DNA of 64,000 bases from Bacteroidales bacterium (GTDB lineage: Bacteria > Bacteroidota > Bacteroidia > Bacteroidales > P3). This document shows, piece by piece, positions 48,990 through 57,935 of this stretch (its first letter is position 1; the number at the start of each line of letters is the position of its first letter). Below the pieces are notes generated by a model that saw nothing but the letters and a program-made list of their open reading frames with translations, was not told where the DNA came from and made no database searches. The position numbers and the translations under genes are program-made. The stretch lies in assembly GCA_017479385.1 (NCBI GenBank), contig JAFVCE010000002.1, positions 23,379 to 87,378 of the forward strand. The letters run 5' to 3'.

Positions 48990-49784
48990 TTACGCATCCC
49001 ACGACAGTTTTTCGTGAATAGCACTGAAGAAGTCTTGCTTGCCCATACGCACAATGCCTACGGCAAAGTTGGCGGGCTCTATGTCGATTGTGGCGCCAGG
49101 GGTAAGCAGGCGGTGGTCAGAGTCGGCCGATAGGCAATAGGGGTGGTCGCCTGGGTTGGTGGAGAGCTCGATGTGGGCCGAAGCTGGCACAATGATGGGG
49201 CGCAGTGTTAGGGTGTGGACTCCGATGGGGGTGATTACGTTGCAGGCTGCGTTGGGAGTGAGTATGGGGCCTCCGCAACTGAGCGAATAGGCCGTCGAGC
49301 CTGTGGGTGTGGCCACGATGAGGCCATCGCCAGTATAGGTGGCCACGTAGCTGCTATCCACGCTGACGCGCGTCTGCATGAGTGGGGCGTCGAGTTGGCG
49401 ATGGAGGGCCAGCTCGTTGAGCACAAAAAGGTCGTCGGCCCCACCGATGGTGGCATGGAGCAAGGTGTGACTCTCGATAGTGTAGCGTCCCTGCGAGAGG
49501 TTGGCCACAAGCGAGTCGGTGTCGGCCGCTGCCAAGGTGGTGAGGAAACCGAGGTGGCCAAAGTTTACGCCCACTAACGGTACCCCACTGTCGCGCACCA
49601 AGCCCACGGCGGCCAGCATGGTGCCGTCGCCGCCCACGGCCAGAACGAAGTCGTATTCGCCGCGCGCTATGGGGCTATCGATGACGGTGGTACTAACCCC
49701 GCTACGGCTCAGGCTCTCGAGTAGTCGCTGGTAGTCGGGCTGCAACCGGGTGGCACTATTTTTTATGACGATGGCAATATTCAT
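48990..49784 (-). CDS. nadK: NAD kinase
   Basis: A 264-aa ATP-NAD kinase that makes NADP. The diagnostic GGDGTML motif is in VLAVGGDGTMLAAVG, followed by LVGVNFGHLGFLTTL and the GSTAYSLSCGGP loop. A longer frame reaches 50237 but overlaps the next gene in another frame; MNIAIVIKNSATRLQ at 49784 gives the family length. It is followed by the arginase-like gene (75 bp) and preceded by a T9SS cargo gene. Confidence 0.93.
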   Translation of the reverse strand: MNIAIVIKNSATRLQPDYQRLLESLSRSGVSTTVIDSPIARGEYDFVLAVGGDGTMLAAVGLVRDSGVPLVGVNFGHLGFLTTLAAADTDSLVANLSQGRYTIESHTLLHATIGGADDLFVLNELALHRQLDAPLMQTRVSVDSSYVATYTGDGLIVATPTGSTAYSLSCGGPILTPNAACNVITPIGVHTLTLRPIIVPASAHIELSTNPGDHPYCLSADSDHRLLTPGATIDIEPANFAVGIVRMGKQDFFSAIHEKLSWDA

Positions 49785-49819
49785 GGATTTTTGACGTTGT
49801 ATATATATATTTAATGAGT

Positions 49820-51049
49820 TTATCTGATTATGGTCACGGTGCCGGCAACAGTGCGCTTGGAGCGGTCGGCAAAGCGGCCATGGGCCACATAGGGGTATGC
49901 CCCTTGTGGCAAGCGGTGGCCAGCGAGGTCGGTGCCATCCCAGCAGGTGGCGGGGTCGGTGGTGGTAAAGAGCAAGCGCCCCATACGGTCGTAGACCACA
50001 AGGCTGTAGCCCTCGTTGAGCAGCCCAACAAACTGGGGGCAAAAGCGGGCGTTGGGCCCGTCGGCAGAGGGCACAATGACGTTGGGGAAGTAGATTCCCA
50101 CGTCGGCCTCGCCGGGCATGATGAGAGTTAGCGTGTCTGACCACTTGAGGTTTAGACCGCAGCGGTCGTAGGTAGATATGAGGTAGTGGTAGAGCGAGTC
50201 GGAGCGGCTCACGTGAGAGTCGACATATTCCACCCAACCTTCGTCGTTATGGTCGAGGGTGGCAATCCTGGCCAGCGGCCAACGAGCCGACGAGCGGTAG
50301 AGGGTGTAGGTGGTGGCAAACGTGGGGTCGACCCTGAAGCGCACCACGGCAGCGAGTTGTTGAGGGTCGAACCAAGCCGTGTCGGCCACAAGGTAGCGCG
50401 CCGTGTCGGCCACTGGGCGCACAAAATCGTAGCACGACGAGAGGGCTTCGAGCCCATAAAAAGCCACACTACGAGCCACTACGCGGAACGAGGGGCGCGA
50501 CACAGTGTCGTCTAACTCGACCTCGACCGAATGGGCCACGGCCGACGAGCGCACCGCCACCTCGCGCCACGAGCCGCTGGGACTGTCGCGTTGCTGCAGC
50601 AGGTAGGAGGCCACACCGCCGGGCATACCCTCATAGAGGGTCCAGCCGACGGTGGCTTGACGGGCGCAAGGGCGCATATCGACCTCGAGTTCGAGGCCCC
50701 CAAAAGGCTCGGTCATAGCGCTCTGTCGCGACAGCGAAGTGTCGAAGGCGTGGATTCGAAACAGGTGGTGCGCAGCCCAGGCAGGTGGCTGGCACACGGT
50801 GTCGAGGCGCGAATGGAGTGTGTCGATAGCAATCCAGCGCAAGGTTCCTAACTGGTCGGTGCTGTCGGTCGAAACGCAATAGCCCCCCACCGCCGAGTCG
50901 GCACAGGGGCTCCAGCGCAGCAATAGGCGCTGGCTCTCGGCCTCGACGGTGGCAACATAGCGGCTCACCGCCTCGAGGGGTTGCTGCCCCCAGGCACCAA
51001 GCGCAGCCCCAACGACTGCCAGTGTGACTATGGCAAAGCGGCGACTCAT
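49820..51049 (-). CDS. secreted protein with T9SS type B (gliding-motility-associated) C-terminal domain
   Basis: A 409-aa protein with a signal peptide ending LGAWGQQ. The middle holds fibronectin-like beta segments (AESQRLLLRWSPC, MRPCARQATVGWTLYEG). The C-terminus is a type B sorting domain: IYFPNVIVPSADGPNARFCPQ, YSLVVYDRMGRLLFTTTDPATCWDGT, QGAYPYVA and TVTIIR. Type B proteins are exported by the type IX system. It overlaps the msbA-like gene by 4 bp. The function of the N-terminal part is not recognised. Together with the type A proteins at 15499 and 17940 it shows that the host should have a complete T9SS. Confidence 0.85.
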   Translation of the reverse strand: MSRRFAIVTLAVVGAALGAWGQQPLEAVSRYVATVEAESQRLLLRWSPCADSAVGGYCVSTDSTDQLGTLRWIAIDTLHSRLDTVCQPPAWAAHHLFRIHAFDTSLSRQSAMTEPFGGLELEVDMRPCARQATVGWTLYEGMPGGVASYLLQQRDSPSGSWREVAVRSSAVAHSVEVELDDTVSRPSFRVVARSVAFYGLEALSSCYDFVRPVADTARYLVADTAWFDPQQLAAVVRFRVDPTFATTYTLYRSSARWPLARIATLDHNDEGWVEYVDSHVSRSDSLYHYLISTYDRCGLNLKWSDTLTLIMPGEADVGIYFPNVIVPSADGPNARFCPQFVGLLNEGYSLVVYDRMGRLLFTTTDPATCWDGTDLAGHRLPQGAYPYVAHGRFADRSKRTVAGTVTIIR

Positions 51050-52830
51050 AGTTGTTGGAGGGTGGCTAATTCGCGGTAGCGCCCAGGTTGGGCGATGAGT
51101 TGGCTGTGGGTGCCGCGCTGAACGATTTGGCCGTGTTCGAGAACGGCAATTTCGTCGGCACCAACAACGGTGGAGAGGCGATGGGCAATGACCACACAGG
51201 TACGCCCCTGCATGGCGCGGTCGAGGGCTTGCTGCACCTGGCGCTCGCTCTCGGTGTCGAGGGCCGATGTGGCCTCGTCGAGCACAAGCACATCGGGGTT
51301 GCGCAGGAGGGCCCGAGCAATACTTAAGCGTTGGCGCTGCCCGCCCGAGAGAGCTTGCCCACCCTCGCCAATATCGGTGTCGTAGCCATGGGGCAACTGC
51401 ATGATGAAGTCGTGGGCGCCGGCGGTGCGGGCTGCCTGCTCCACCTGCTCGGCCGTAGCCGAGGGGTTGCCGAGGGCTATGTTGGCTCTGACGGTGGTGT
51501 GGAAAAGGTCGGTCTCTTGCGACACAAGACCGATGTTAATACGAACCTGACTCGGTTCTAACTCGGTTGTAGGTACCCCGTCGAAGAGTATCTGACCCGA
51601 GGTCGGGTCGGCAAAACGAACGAGGAGCGAAGCGATGGTAGATTTGCCACTGCCCGAGCTGCCTACCAAGGCGAGGGTGCGACCGCGAGGTATGGCAAGG
51701 TCGATGTGGCTCAAGACTGGTGTTGTCCCGTCGTAGCTGAAGCTCACATCGCGCAGCTCTATGCCCTGCTTTAAGCCCGTCATGGCGCGGCCGGTGGCAG
51801 GTTCGAGGGGCTGGGCCAAGAACTGTTCGAGGCGGTCGGTGCAGGCGCGCCCTTTCTTGATTTGGGCCATGGCGGTGCTGAGGTCTTTGGCGGGCGGTAT
51901 CATGAGCACGAAGAGCATGATGTAGCTTATGAAGAGCTCGGGGGTGAGGCTGCTGTTGCCGCCCAACACGAGGCCCGACCCGAAGAGTAATATGCCTACC
52001 ACCACGGTGTTGCCCAGAAAGTCGCTCACCGGCGAGGCCGAGTAGATGCGGCGAAACATGGCTGTGCGCCGGCTGGTGTAGTGGCGGTTGGCTTGGGCAA
52101 AGCGGCGGTTAGAGAACTCGATGGCGGTGTAGGCCTTAACCACTTTGAGGCCGGCCATTGTCTCTTCGGTGAGGGCGGTGAGGCGTGCCCCCTGCTCTTG
52201 CACCTCGGCCGAGCGATGCTTGAGCCGGCGCGAGATGCCGGCAATGACTACCGCTACCACGGGCAGCATGAGCAGCACGAAGAGGGTGAGCTTGAGGTTG
52301 AGGTAGAAGAGCATGGCCATATACATGACCATGCTGATGATAGAGGTGAGCAACATCTGTATCGAGCCGAGTAAGCACTCGTCATACTCTGTAGTGTCGC
52401 CACCAAAGCGAGCCAAGAGGTCGCCGCGGCTGTGGGTGGCGAAGTAGGATACTGGCAGGCGCATGGCGTGGGCAAAGAGCTCGTTGCGCACATCGCGCAC
52501 CACGTCGGCTCGCAGGGCGGCAATGGCCAACGCCGAGAGGTAGCCAAAGAGGTTCTTCATGCCATATAGGCCAAAGACCAGGGCGGCAAAGAGGGCAATG
52601 GCCTTCATCTGCCCAAAGGCAATAAGCCACGAATAGAGGCCGCCCAGCCAGCGGGCTACCAGGTTGCCGGTGGCCATGGTGGTTGGGGCGTCGGGTTCGA
52701 ACAGGATTTTGAGAAAATCGGCCACACTTAGCGCCGTAGCCATGGTGAAAGCCACGCACACCGCGGTCAGCCCACAGTAGAGGGCAAAACGCAGGGCGTA
52801 GGGTTTTAGGTGGCGCATGGTGAAGGGCAT
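51046..52830 (-). CDS. ABC transporter, MsbA-like exporter (TMD-NBD fusion)
   Basis: A 594-aa half-transporter. The transmembrane domain (about residues 15-330, six helices) includes LPVSYFATHSRGDLLARFGGDT, typical of lipid A/drug exporters. The nucleotide-binding domain has Walker A GSSGSGKST, signature LSGGQRQRLSIARALL, Walker B VLVLDEATSALD and the switch His in IAHRLSTV. In Bacteroidota such proteins next to purB are annotated as MsbA-type; lipid flipping is likely but substrate cannot be proved. It overlaps the T9SS cargo gene by 4 bp and is 18 bp after purB. Confidence 0.9.
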   Translation of the reverse strand: MPFTMRHLKPYALRFALYCGLTAVCVAFTMATALSVADFLKILFEPDAPTTMATGNLVARWLGGLYSWLIAFGQMKAIALFAALVFGLYGMKNLFGYLSALAIAALRADVVRDVRNELFAHAMRLPVSYFATHSRGDLLARFGGDTTEYDECLLGSIQMLLTSIISMVMYMAMLFYLNLKLTLFVLLMLPVVAVVIAGISRRLKHRSAEVQEQGARLTALTEETMAGLKVVKAYTAIEFSNRRFAQANRHYTSRRTAMFRRIYSASPVSDFLGNTVVVGILLFGSGLVLGGNSSLTPELFISYIMLFVLMIPPAKDLSTAMAQIKKGRACTDRLEQFLAQPLEPATGRAMTGLKQGIELRDVSFSYDGTTPVLSHIDLAIPRGRTLALVGSSGSGKSTIASLLVRFADPTSGQILFDGVPTTELEPSQVRINIGLVSQETDLFHTTVRANIALGNPSATAEQVEQAARTAGAHDFIMQLPHGYDTDIGEGGQALSGGQRQRLSIARALLRNPDVLVLDEATSALDTESERQVQQALDRAMQGRTCVVIAHRLSTVVGADEIAVLEHGQIVQRGTHSQLIAQPGRYRELATLQQL

Positions 52831-52848
52831 GGCAGATTGTGGTGTGGT

Positions 52849-54210
52849 TTAGATTTTATAGCCCAAGTAGTTGTGGGGCGTTATTTGTGCAAGACGGGCC
52901 TTGACCTCGGGAGCCACATCGAGGGTAGCCACAAAGGCGGCTATGGTTTCGGCGGTGACGTGTGTGTTGGTGCGTGTCAGTTGCTTGAGGGCTTCGTAGG
53001 GATTGGGGTAGCCCACCGAACGGAGTATGGTTTGAATGGCTTCGGCCACGACGGCCCAGTTGCGGTCGAGGTCGGCGCTAAGGGCAGACTCGTTGAGGAT
53101 GAGCTTGCCCAGCCCTTTCTCGAGCGAAGCGAGGGCGATGAGTGTGTGAGCTAATGGGACGCCGATGTTGCGCGTAACGGTGCTGTCGGTCAAGTCGCGC
53201 TGCATACGGCTAATGGGGAGCTTGTGGCTCAGGTGTTCGAGTATGGCGTTGGCCAAACCGAGATTGCCCTCAGCGTTCTCGAAGTCGATGGGGTTGACCT
53301 TGTGGGGCATAGCGCTCGAGCCCACCTCGCCAGCTTTGATGCGCTGCTTGAAGTAGTCCATCGAGACGTAGGTCCAGATGTCGCGGCAAAGGTCGATAAG
53401 TATCACATTGACGCGCTTAATGGCATCGAAGTAGGCTGCCATGTCGTCGTAGTTCTCGATTTGGGTGGTTAGTTGCTGACGCATAATGCCGAGGCGCTCT
53501 TCGAGAAAACGGTTGGCAAAGCCACGCCAGTCGATTGCGGGATAGGCTGCCAAGTGGGCGTTGAAGTTGCCGGTGGCGCCGCCGAATTTACCACTGAAGG
53601 TGAAAGTGGCCAACACCTCAAGTTGAGCCAACAGACGGTAGTGGAACACGCCAATTTCTTTGCCAAGCGTAGTGGGCGAGGCGGGCTGGCCGTGGGTGTG
53701 GGCCAACATGGGGATGTCTTTCCACTCCATGGCCATGGCGTGGAGGGTGCCGGTTAGACGGGTAAAGACAGGCATAAGCACATCGCGGTGGCACTCCATC
53801 ATTGAGAGGGGTACGGCGGTGTTGTTGATGTCTTGCGAAGTGAGTCCGAAGTGCACAAACTCTTTGAGGTGGGCCAAGCCGAGGGCGTCGAAGCGTTGCT
53901 TGATGAAGTATTCCACAGCCTTGACGTCGTGGTTGGTGGTTTTTTCAATCTCCTTGACGGCCATGGCATCGTCGTCAGAAAAATGGCGGTAGATGTCGCG
54001 CAAAGCCTCGGCTTGCGAGGCCACGAGGGCACCGTCGGCTTCGGCCCACTGGCCACTGCGCGACAGTTGTTCGGCAAGGGCGATGAAGTATTCCACCTCC
54101 ACTCGCACACGATACTTAATCAAGGCCCCTTCCGAAAAATAGGCAGCCAGGGGCTCGGCTTTGGAACGGTAGCGCCCATCGACGGGCGACACGGCATTGA
54201 GTGTGTTCAT
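52849..54210 (-). CDS. purB: adenylosuccinate lyase
   Basis: A 453-aa enzyme acting twice in purine synthesis: on SAICAR and on adenylosuccinate. The fumarase/aspartase signature is SSAMPHKVNPIDFENAEGN, and MLAHTHGQPASPTTLGKE contains the catalytic His region. Length matches the E. coli-type enzyme. It is separated from the metallopeptidase gene by a bidirectional terminator and probably leads the purB-msbA-T9SS cargo-nadK run. Confidence 0.95.
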   Translation of the reverse strand: MNTLNAVSPVDGRYRSKAEPLAAYFSEGALIKYRVRVEVEYFIALAEQLSRSGQWAEADGALVASQAEALRDIYRHFSDDDAMAVKEIEKTTNHDVKAVEYFIKQRFDALGLAHLKEFVHFGLTSQDINNTAVPLSMMECHRDVLMPVFTRLTGTLHAMAMEWKDIPMLAHTHGQPASPTTLGKEIGVFHYRLLAQLEVLATFTFSGKFGGATGNFNAHLAAYPAIDWRGFANRFLEERLGIMRQQLTTQIENYDDMAAYFDAIKRVNVILIDLCRDIWTYVSMDYFKQRIKAGEVGSSAMPHKVNPIDFENAEGNLGLANAILEHLSHKLPISRMQRDLTDSTVTRNIGVPLAHTLIALASLEKGLGKLILNESALSADLDRNWAVVAEAIQTILRSVGYPNPYEALKQLTRTNTHVTAETIAAFVATLDVAPEVKARLAQITPHNYLGYKI

Positions 54211-54247
54211 TGCGGTTTTTTAACGTTAAATATAAATATAACGCAAA

Positions 54248-54275
54248 AAACCGCGCGATAGTATATCGGCGGTTT
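54248..54275. terminator. bidirectional terminator between purB and the metallopeptidase gene
   Basis: AAACCGC pairs with GCGGTTT, with an inner GAT/ATC pair; T-runs flank both ends (TTTTTTTT on the plus strand, TTTTTTGCG on the minus). It mainly serves the minus-strand metallopeptidase gene. Confidence 0.75.
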
Positions 54276-54298
54276 CTTTTTTTTCGTTGCGGGAGTGG

Positions 54299-55147
54299 TC
54301 AGAGGCTGTTGTAAGCCTGGCTGAAAGTGTCGCCACCGCGGAGGTCGCCTGTGGCAAGGCCCTTCTTGAGCCACTTCATGCGTTGTGCCGAAGTGCCATG
54401 GGTGAAACTTTCTGGGTAGACCTGGCCACGCGCACGGCGCTGCAGGTAGTCGTCGCCAATCTTCTGTGCGGCGTCTATAGCCTCTTCGAGGTCGCCCTCC
54501 TCGAGCGAGCCGAACATACGGTTTTCGTGGTGGCCCCACACGCCGGCATAGTAGTCGGCCAACAACTCTATGCGCACCGAGGTGCGGTTGCGCTCGGTCT
54601 CGTTTTGGCTCTGCATTTGGCTGTGGGCTTGGTCGAGGGTGCCGAGCAAGTGCTCCACATGGTGCCCCACTTCGTGGGCAATGACATAGGCATAGGCAAA
54701 ATCGCCACCAGCGCCGAGGCTGCGAGGCATACTCTCGAAGAAGTCGAGGTCGAGGTAAACGCACTCGTCGGCCGAGCAATAGAAGGGGCCTACATCGGCT
54801 GTTGCATTGCCACAGCCACTCTGCACCGAGCCGTGGAATAGCACCAGTTTTGGAGGGCGATAGGTTCGCCCAAGTTTGGCAAATTGGTCGCTCCATACAT
54901 CCTCGGTCGAGGCCAGAACCTGCAAGGCGAAGGTTTTGAGTGCCTCTTCTTGCGCCGAGGGGGTGTAGTCGGTGGTCTCGGTTTGGCTGGCGAGTTGTTC
55001 GAGGGCTTGCTGTGGGTTGCCGCCAAGCAGCAGGGCAAGCAGGGCCACGATTATGGCACCTGCGCCACCGAGGCCGGCAATGGTTTTGCCACTCATCGAG
55101 CGGCGGTCTTCGTAGTTGGTGCTTTGTCTGCGTCCGTCGAGTTTCAT
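54299..55147 (-). CDS. neutral zinc metallopeptidase, YpfJ family
   Basis: A 282-aa membrane-anchored protein of the zinc_peptidase (PF04228) family. An N-terminal cytoplasmic segment is followed by a helix (GLGGAGAIIVALLALLLGG, 25-43). The zinc motif HEVGH (158-162) lies in AYAYVIAHEVGHHVEHLLG. The segments CGNATADVGPFYCSADECVYLDLDFF and RIELLADYYAGVWGHH are the other hallmarks. Its cellular role is unknown. It is the last gene of a minus-strand run from murA, ending at the terminator at 54248. Confidence 0.92.
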   Translation of the reverse strand: MKLDGRRQSTNYEDRRSMSGKTIAGLGGAGAIIVALLALLLGGNPQQALEQLASQTETTDYTPSAQEEALKTFALQVLASTEDVWSDQFAKLGRTYRPPKLVLFHGSVQSGCGNATADVGPFYCSADECVYLDLDFFESMPRSLGAGGDFAYAYVIAHEVGHHVEHLLGTLDQAHSQMQSQNETERNRTSVRIELLADYYAGVWGHHENRMFGSLEEGDLEEAIDAAQKIGDDYLQRRARGQVYPESFTHGTSAQRMKWLKKGLATGDLRGGDTFSQAYNSL

Positions 55148-55160
55148 ACTTGGTGTTGGG

Positions 55161-55805
55161 TTATTGTTGTGAAGTTGTGGTGTCGGGCATGATTGCTGTT
55201 ATGGCTATCGACGACTGCGTTGCGCCGCTGTTGGCAAGGTGGCGAGCCAACTCGAGCGAGAGGCTAACGCTGTCGGTACCAATGTTGAACGAGATGGTTT
55301 TGGGGCTGTAGAGCAGCGAGTCGGGCGAGGCAAAGTAGGCCTCGACCGCCGTGTGGAAAGCCTCGCGCGAGGCATAGGTTCGCGTTGTGCTGTCGGTGTC
55401 GTAGATGGTGGCAGCAAACGACCTCACCTCGCCTTTGACCACCAAACGCTCTTCGGCAAAGAGGGTGCCGAAACGTTTTGCCACATCGCTATAGGGATAG
55501 GGGTCTGTTTGGCTCCACTTGTCGTAGAAGCTGGCTGTGTGGCTCGAGGCGTCTACGATGACTGTGGCCTGCCATTGCTCTCCGAGGAACTTGCCGTAGG
55601 CTGGAGTGAGCGGCGAGGCGTTGTAGTAGTCGAAAAATTCATAGCCGTTGTCGACCAGCGGTTTGTCGTTGCCGGTTAGGGCTACCCTGTGAAGCACGTC
55701 GAGGGAGGGGATGCCTTCGGCCCCCTCGTAGCTATCGTCGTGGCACGAAGCAAAGGTCAAAAGTGTGGCAACGGCAATGGCTACAGCAATCAGGCGTCGG
55801 TTCAT
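55161..55805 (-). CDS. lipoprotein of unknown function
   Basis: A 214-aa lipoprotein (MNRRLIAVAIAVATLLTFASC, Cys21). The mature protein shows DNGYEFFDYYNASPLTPAYG, WSQTDPYPYSDVAKRFG and a C-terminal strand-rich half with SPKTISFNIGTDSVSLSLEL. I do not recognise a characterised family. It overlaps the PHP-phosphatase gene by 4 bp (ATGA), so the two are translated together, and the metallopeptidase gene follows after 13 bp. Confidence 0.8.
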   Translation of the reverse strand: MNRRLIAVAIAVATLLTFASCHDDSYEGAEGIPSLDVLHRVALTGNDKPLVDNGYEFFDYYNASPLTPAYGKFLGEQWQATVIVDASSHTASFYDKWSQTDPYPYSDVAKRFGTLFAEERLVVKGEVRSFAATIYDTDSTTRTYASREAFHTAVEAYFASPDSLLYSPKTISFNIGTDSVSLSLELARHLANSGATQSSIAITAIMPDTTTSQQ

Positions 55806-56542
55806 AACTCTTTGTTCATAAACTGGTTGTGACTAATAATGCGCTGCACAGTGCGGTCGTTGCTGGCTTCGACCAGGGCGCGGGTATACATGGTGTTGTG
55901 GGTGTCGGTGCCGAGAAATTCGCTCCAGCCACGGTCTATCATGGCCAAGGCTTTGCGGCGGCATTCGGCACCATAGAAACCAACGAGCGACAGGATGTTG
56001 CACTGGAAGTATACACCGGCGTCTTTCATGCGCTGGTAGCGGTCGCCGTCGAGGGCAATATAGGGGTAGCGCTCGGGGTGGGCCAGTATCACTTCGTAGC
56101 CTTTCATTTGGAGGTCGAAAATCATGTCGTCGACGCCCATCATGGGGTGGTTGAGCGAGAACTCGACCAGCACGTAGTTGTTGCCAAAGGTAAGGAAAGC
56201 GGGTTGGTCGAGTCGGGCCTGGAAACCGCTATCTATGCGGTATTCGCCCGATACGCACACCAGCTCTATATCCAAGCCGGCTTGCGCCACCTGCTGGCTG
56301 AACTCGGCAAAACGACGCTCTATGTCGAACTCTTTGTTCTGAAATCGTGGATACTGAAAGTGGGGTGTGAGTATGGCGCGGCGGTAGCCGAGCGAGGCGA
56401 GGGTGCGAAGGCACTCGAGGCTTTCTTCGAGCGATTTGGAACCATCGTCGACACTGGGCAGCAGGTGCATATGCATATCGGTGCCGAGGGCGCCGAAGAT
56501 GGGGTTAGGTTTGTGCTTTTTGTTAAAAAGTCTTAATAGCAT
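55802..56542 (-). CDS. PHP-domain tyrosine phosphatase, CpsB/CapC/YwqE type
   Basis: A 246-aa metal-dependent phosphatase. The four PHP motifs are intact: TDMHMHLLPSVDDGS, ILTPHFQYP, VLVEFS/ILAHPERYPYI and GTDTHNT. In other bacteria this family dephosphorylates the tyrosine kinases that control capsule and exopolysaccharide polymerisation. No capsule kinase is near; here it is embedded behind murA, 9 bp downstream, which is a common Bacteroidota arrangement. Target unknown. Confidence 0.9.
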   Translation of the reverse strand: MLLRLFNKKHKPNPIFGALGTDMHMHLLPSVDDGSKSLEESLECLRTLASLGYRRAILTPHFQYPRFQNKEFDIERRFAEFSQQVAQAGLDIELVCVSGEYRIDSGFQARLDQPAFLTFGNNYVLVEFSLNHPMMGVDDMIFDLQMKGYEVILAHPERYPYIALDGDRYQRMKDAGVYFQCNILSLVGFYGAECRRKALAMIDRGWSEFLGTDTHNTMYTRALVEASNDRTVQRIISHNQFMNKEL

Positions 56543-56551
56543 AATAAACAG

Positions 56552-57871
56552 TCAATCTATACGTTTTATATCCGCACCGAGCGAGCGGAGCCGTGAGTCG
56601 ATGTGTTGATAGCCGCGGTCGATTTGGTCGATGTTGTCGATACGACTTACGCCGTCGGCCGAGAGTGCGGCGATGAGCAGCGCCACGCCGGCACGTATGT
56701 CGGGCGAGGCCATGCGCAAACCTCTCAAGCGGTGCTCGCGGTCGAGGCCGATGACGGTTGCGCGGTGGGGGTCGCAGAGGATGATTTGAGCGCCCATATC
56801 GATGAGTTTATCGACGAAGAAGAGGCGACTTTCGAACATCTTTTGGTGGATGAGGACGCTGCCTTTGGCCTGGATGGCGGTGACGAGGGCAATAGAGATA
56901 AGGTCGGGCGTGAAGCCAGGCCACGGGGCGTCGGCCACGGTCATGATGGAGCCGTCCATGAAGCGCTCAATCTCGTAATGCTCTTGGGCAGGGATGTAGA
57001 GGTCGTCGGCGCGCTGCCAAACCTCTACGCCGAGACGGCGGAAGACCTGCGGTATGAGCCCCAAGTGTTGCACTTGGACGTTTTTGATGGTGAGGTCGCT
57101 CTGGGTCATGGCGGCCATGCCGATGAAGGAGCCCACCTCTATCATATCGGGCAGCAGACGGTGAGAGCAGCCGTGGAGTTCTTTGACACCTTTGATTGTG
57201 AGCAGGTTAGAGCCTACGCCGCTAATGCGGGCACCCATGGCGTTGAGCATATTGCAGAGTTGGTAAACGTAGGGCTCGCAGGCAGCGTTCATGATGGTGG
57301 TTGTGCCTTGTGCCATGACGGCGGCCATGACTATGTTGGCCGTTCCGGTAACCGAAGCCTCGTCGAGCAGCATATAGCACCCTTTGAGGCGTTTGGCAGC
57401 CAGGTGGTAGCCGTCGCGCTTACACTCTACCGTGGCGCCGAGGTGTTCGAGGCCCAAGAAGTGGGTATCGAGACGGCGGCGGCCAATCTTGTCGCCCCCT
57501 GGCTGGGGGGCAAAAGCGCGGTGGTAGCGCGCCATCATGGGGCCGAGCAGCATAATCGAGCCGCGTAGGGCCTGGGCCTGGGCCGCATAGTCGGGGCTGT
57601 CGAGGGCACCGAGGTTGACGTCGGCGGCTTCGAACTCGAAGGTGCGCCCTCCGTCGGGGTCGGCCCCTCCCTCTTGGCGCACACTAACGCCGAGCAACCG
57701 CAGCAGGTCGATGAGTTTGTTGACGTCGCGAATGTCGGGCACATTCTCTATGCGCACCTTCTCGCCAGTGAGCAACACGGCGCAGAGCACTTGCAGTGCC
57801 TCGTTCTTGGCCCCTTGGGGCGTTATGGCACCGTGTAGTCGGCGCCCTCCGGTGATTTCGAAACTGGCCAT
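56552..57871 (-). CDS. murA: UDP-N-acetylglucosamine 1-carboxyvinyltransferase
   Basis: A 439-aa enzyme adding enolpyruvate to UDP-GlcNAc, the first committed step of peptidoglycan synthesis. Family features are GAKNEALQVLCAVLLTGEKV near the start and the flexible loop PGGDKIGRRRLDTHFLGLE. In that loop the catalytic Cys (Cys115 in E. coli) is replaced by Asp127. Such Asp forms are active but not alkylated by fosfomycin in the lineages studied. It lies 64 bp after the DUF4290 gene and 9 bp before the PHP phosphatase gene. Confidence 0.95.
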   Translation of the reverse strand: MASFEITGGRRLHGAITPQGAKNEALQVLCAVLLTGEKVRIENVPDIRDVNKLIDLLRLLGVSVRQEGGADPDGGRTFEFEAADVNLGALDSPDYAAQAQALRGSIMLLGPMMARYHRAFAPQPGGDKIGRRRLDTHFLGLEHLGATVECKRDGYHLAAKRLKGCYMLLDEASVTGTANIVMAAVMAQGTTTIMNAACEPYVYQLCNMLNAMGARISGVGSNLLTIKGVKELHGCSHRLLPDMIEVGSFIGMAAMTQSDLTIKNVQVQHLGLIPQVFRRLGVEVWQRADDLYIPAQEHYEIERFMDGSIMTVADAPWPGFTPDLISIALVTAIQAKGSVLIHQKMFESRLFFVDKLIDMGAQIILCDPHRATVIGLDREHRLRGLRMASPDIRAGVALLIAALSADGVSRIDNIDQIDRGYQHIDSRLRSLGADIKRID

Positions 57872-57935
57872 GGGTTGGTTGTGTTTTGGGTCGAACTACT
57901 ATTCTTAACTAAACTTGTGCGCGCAGTGGCGTGCG

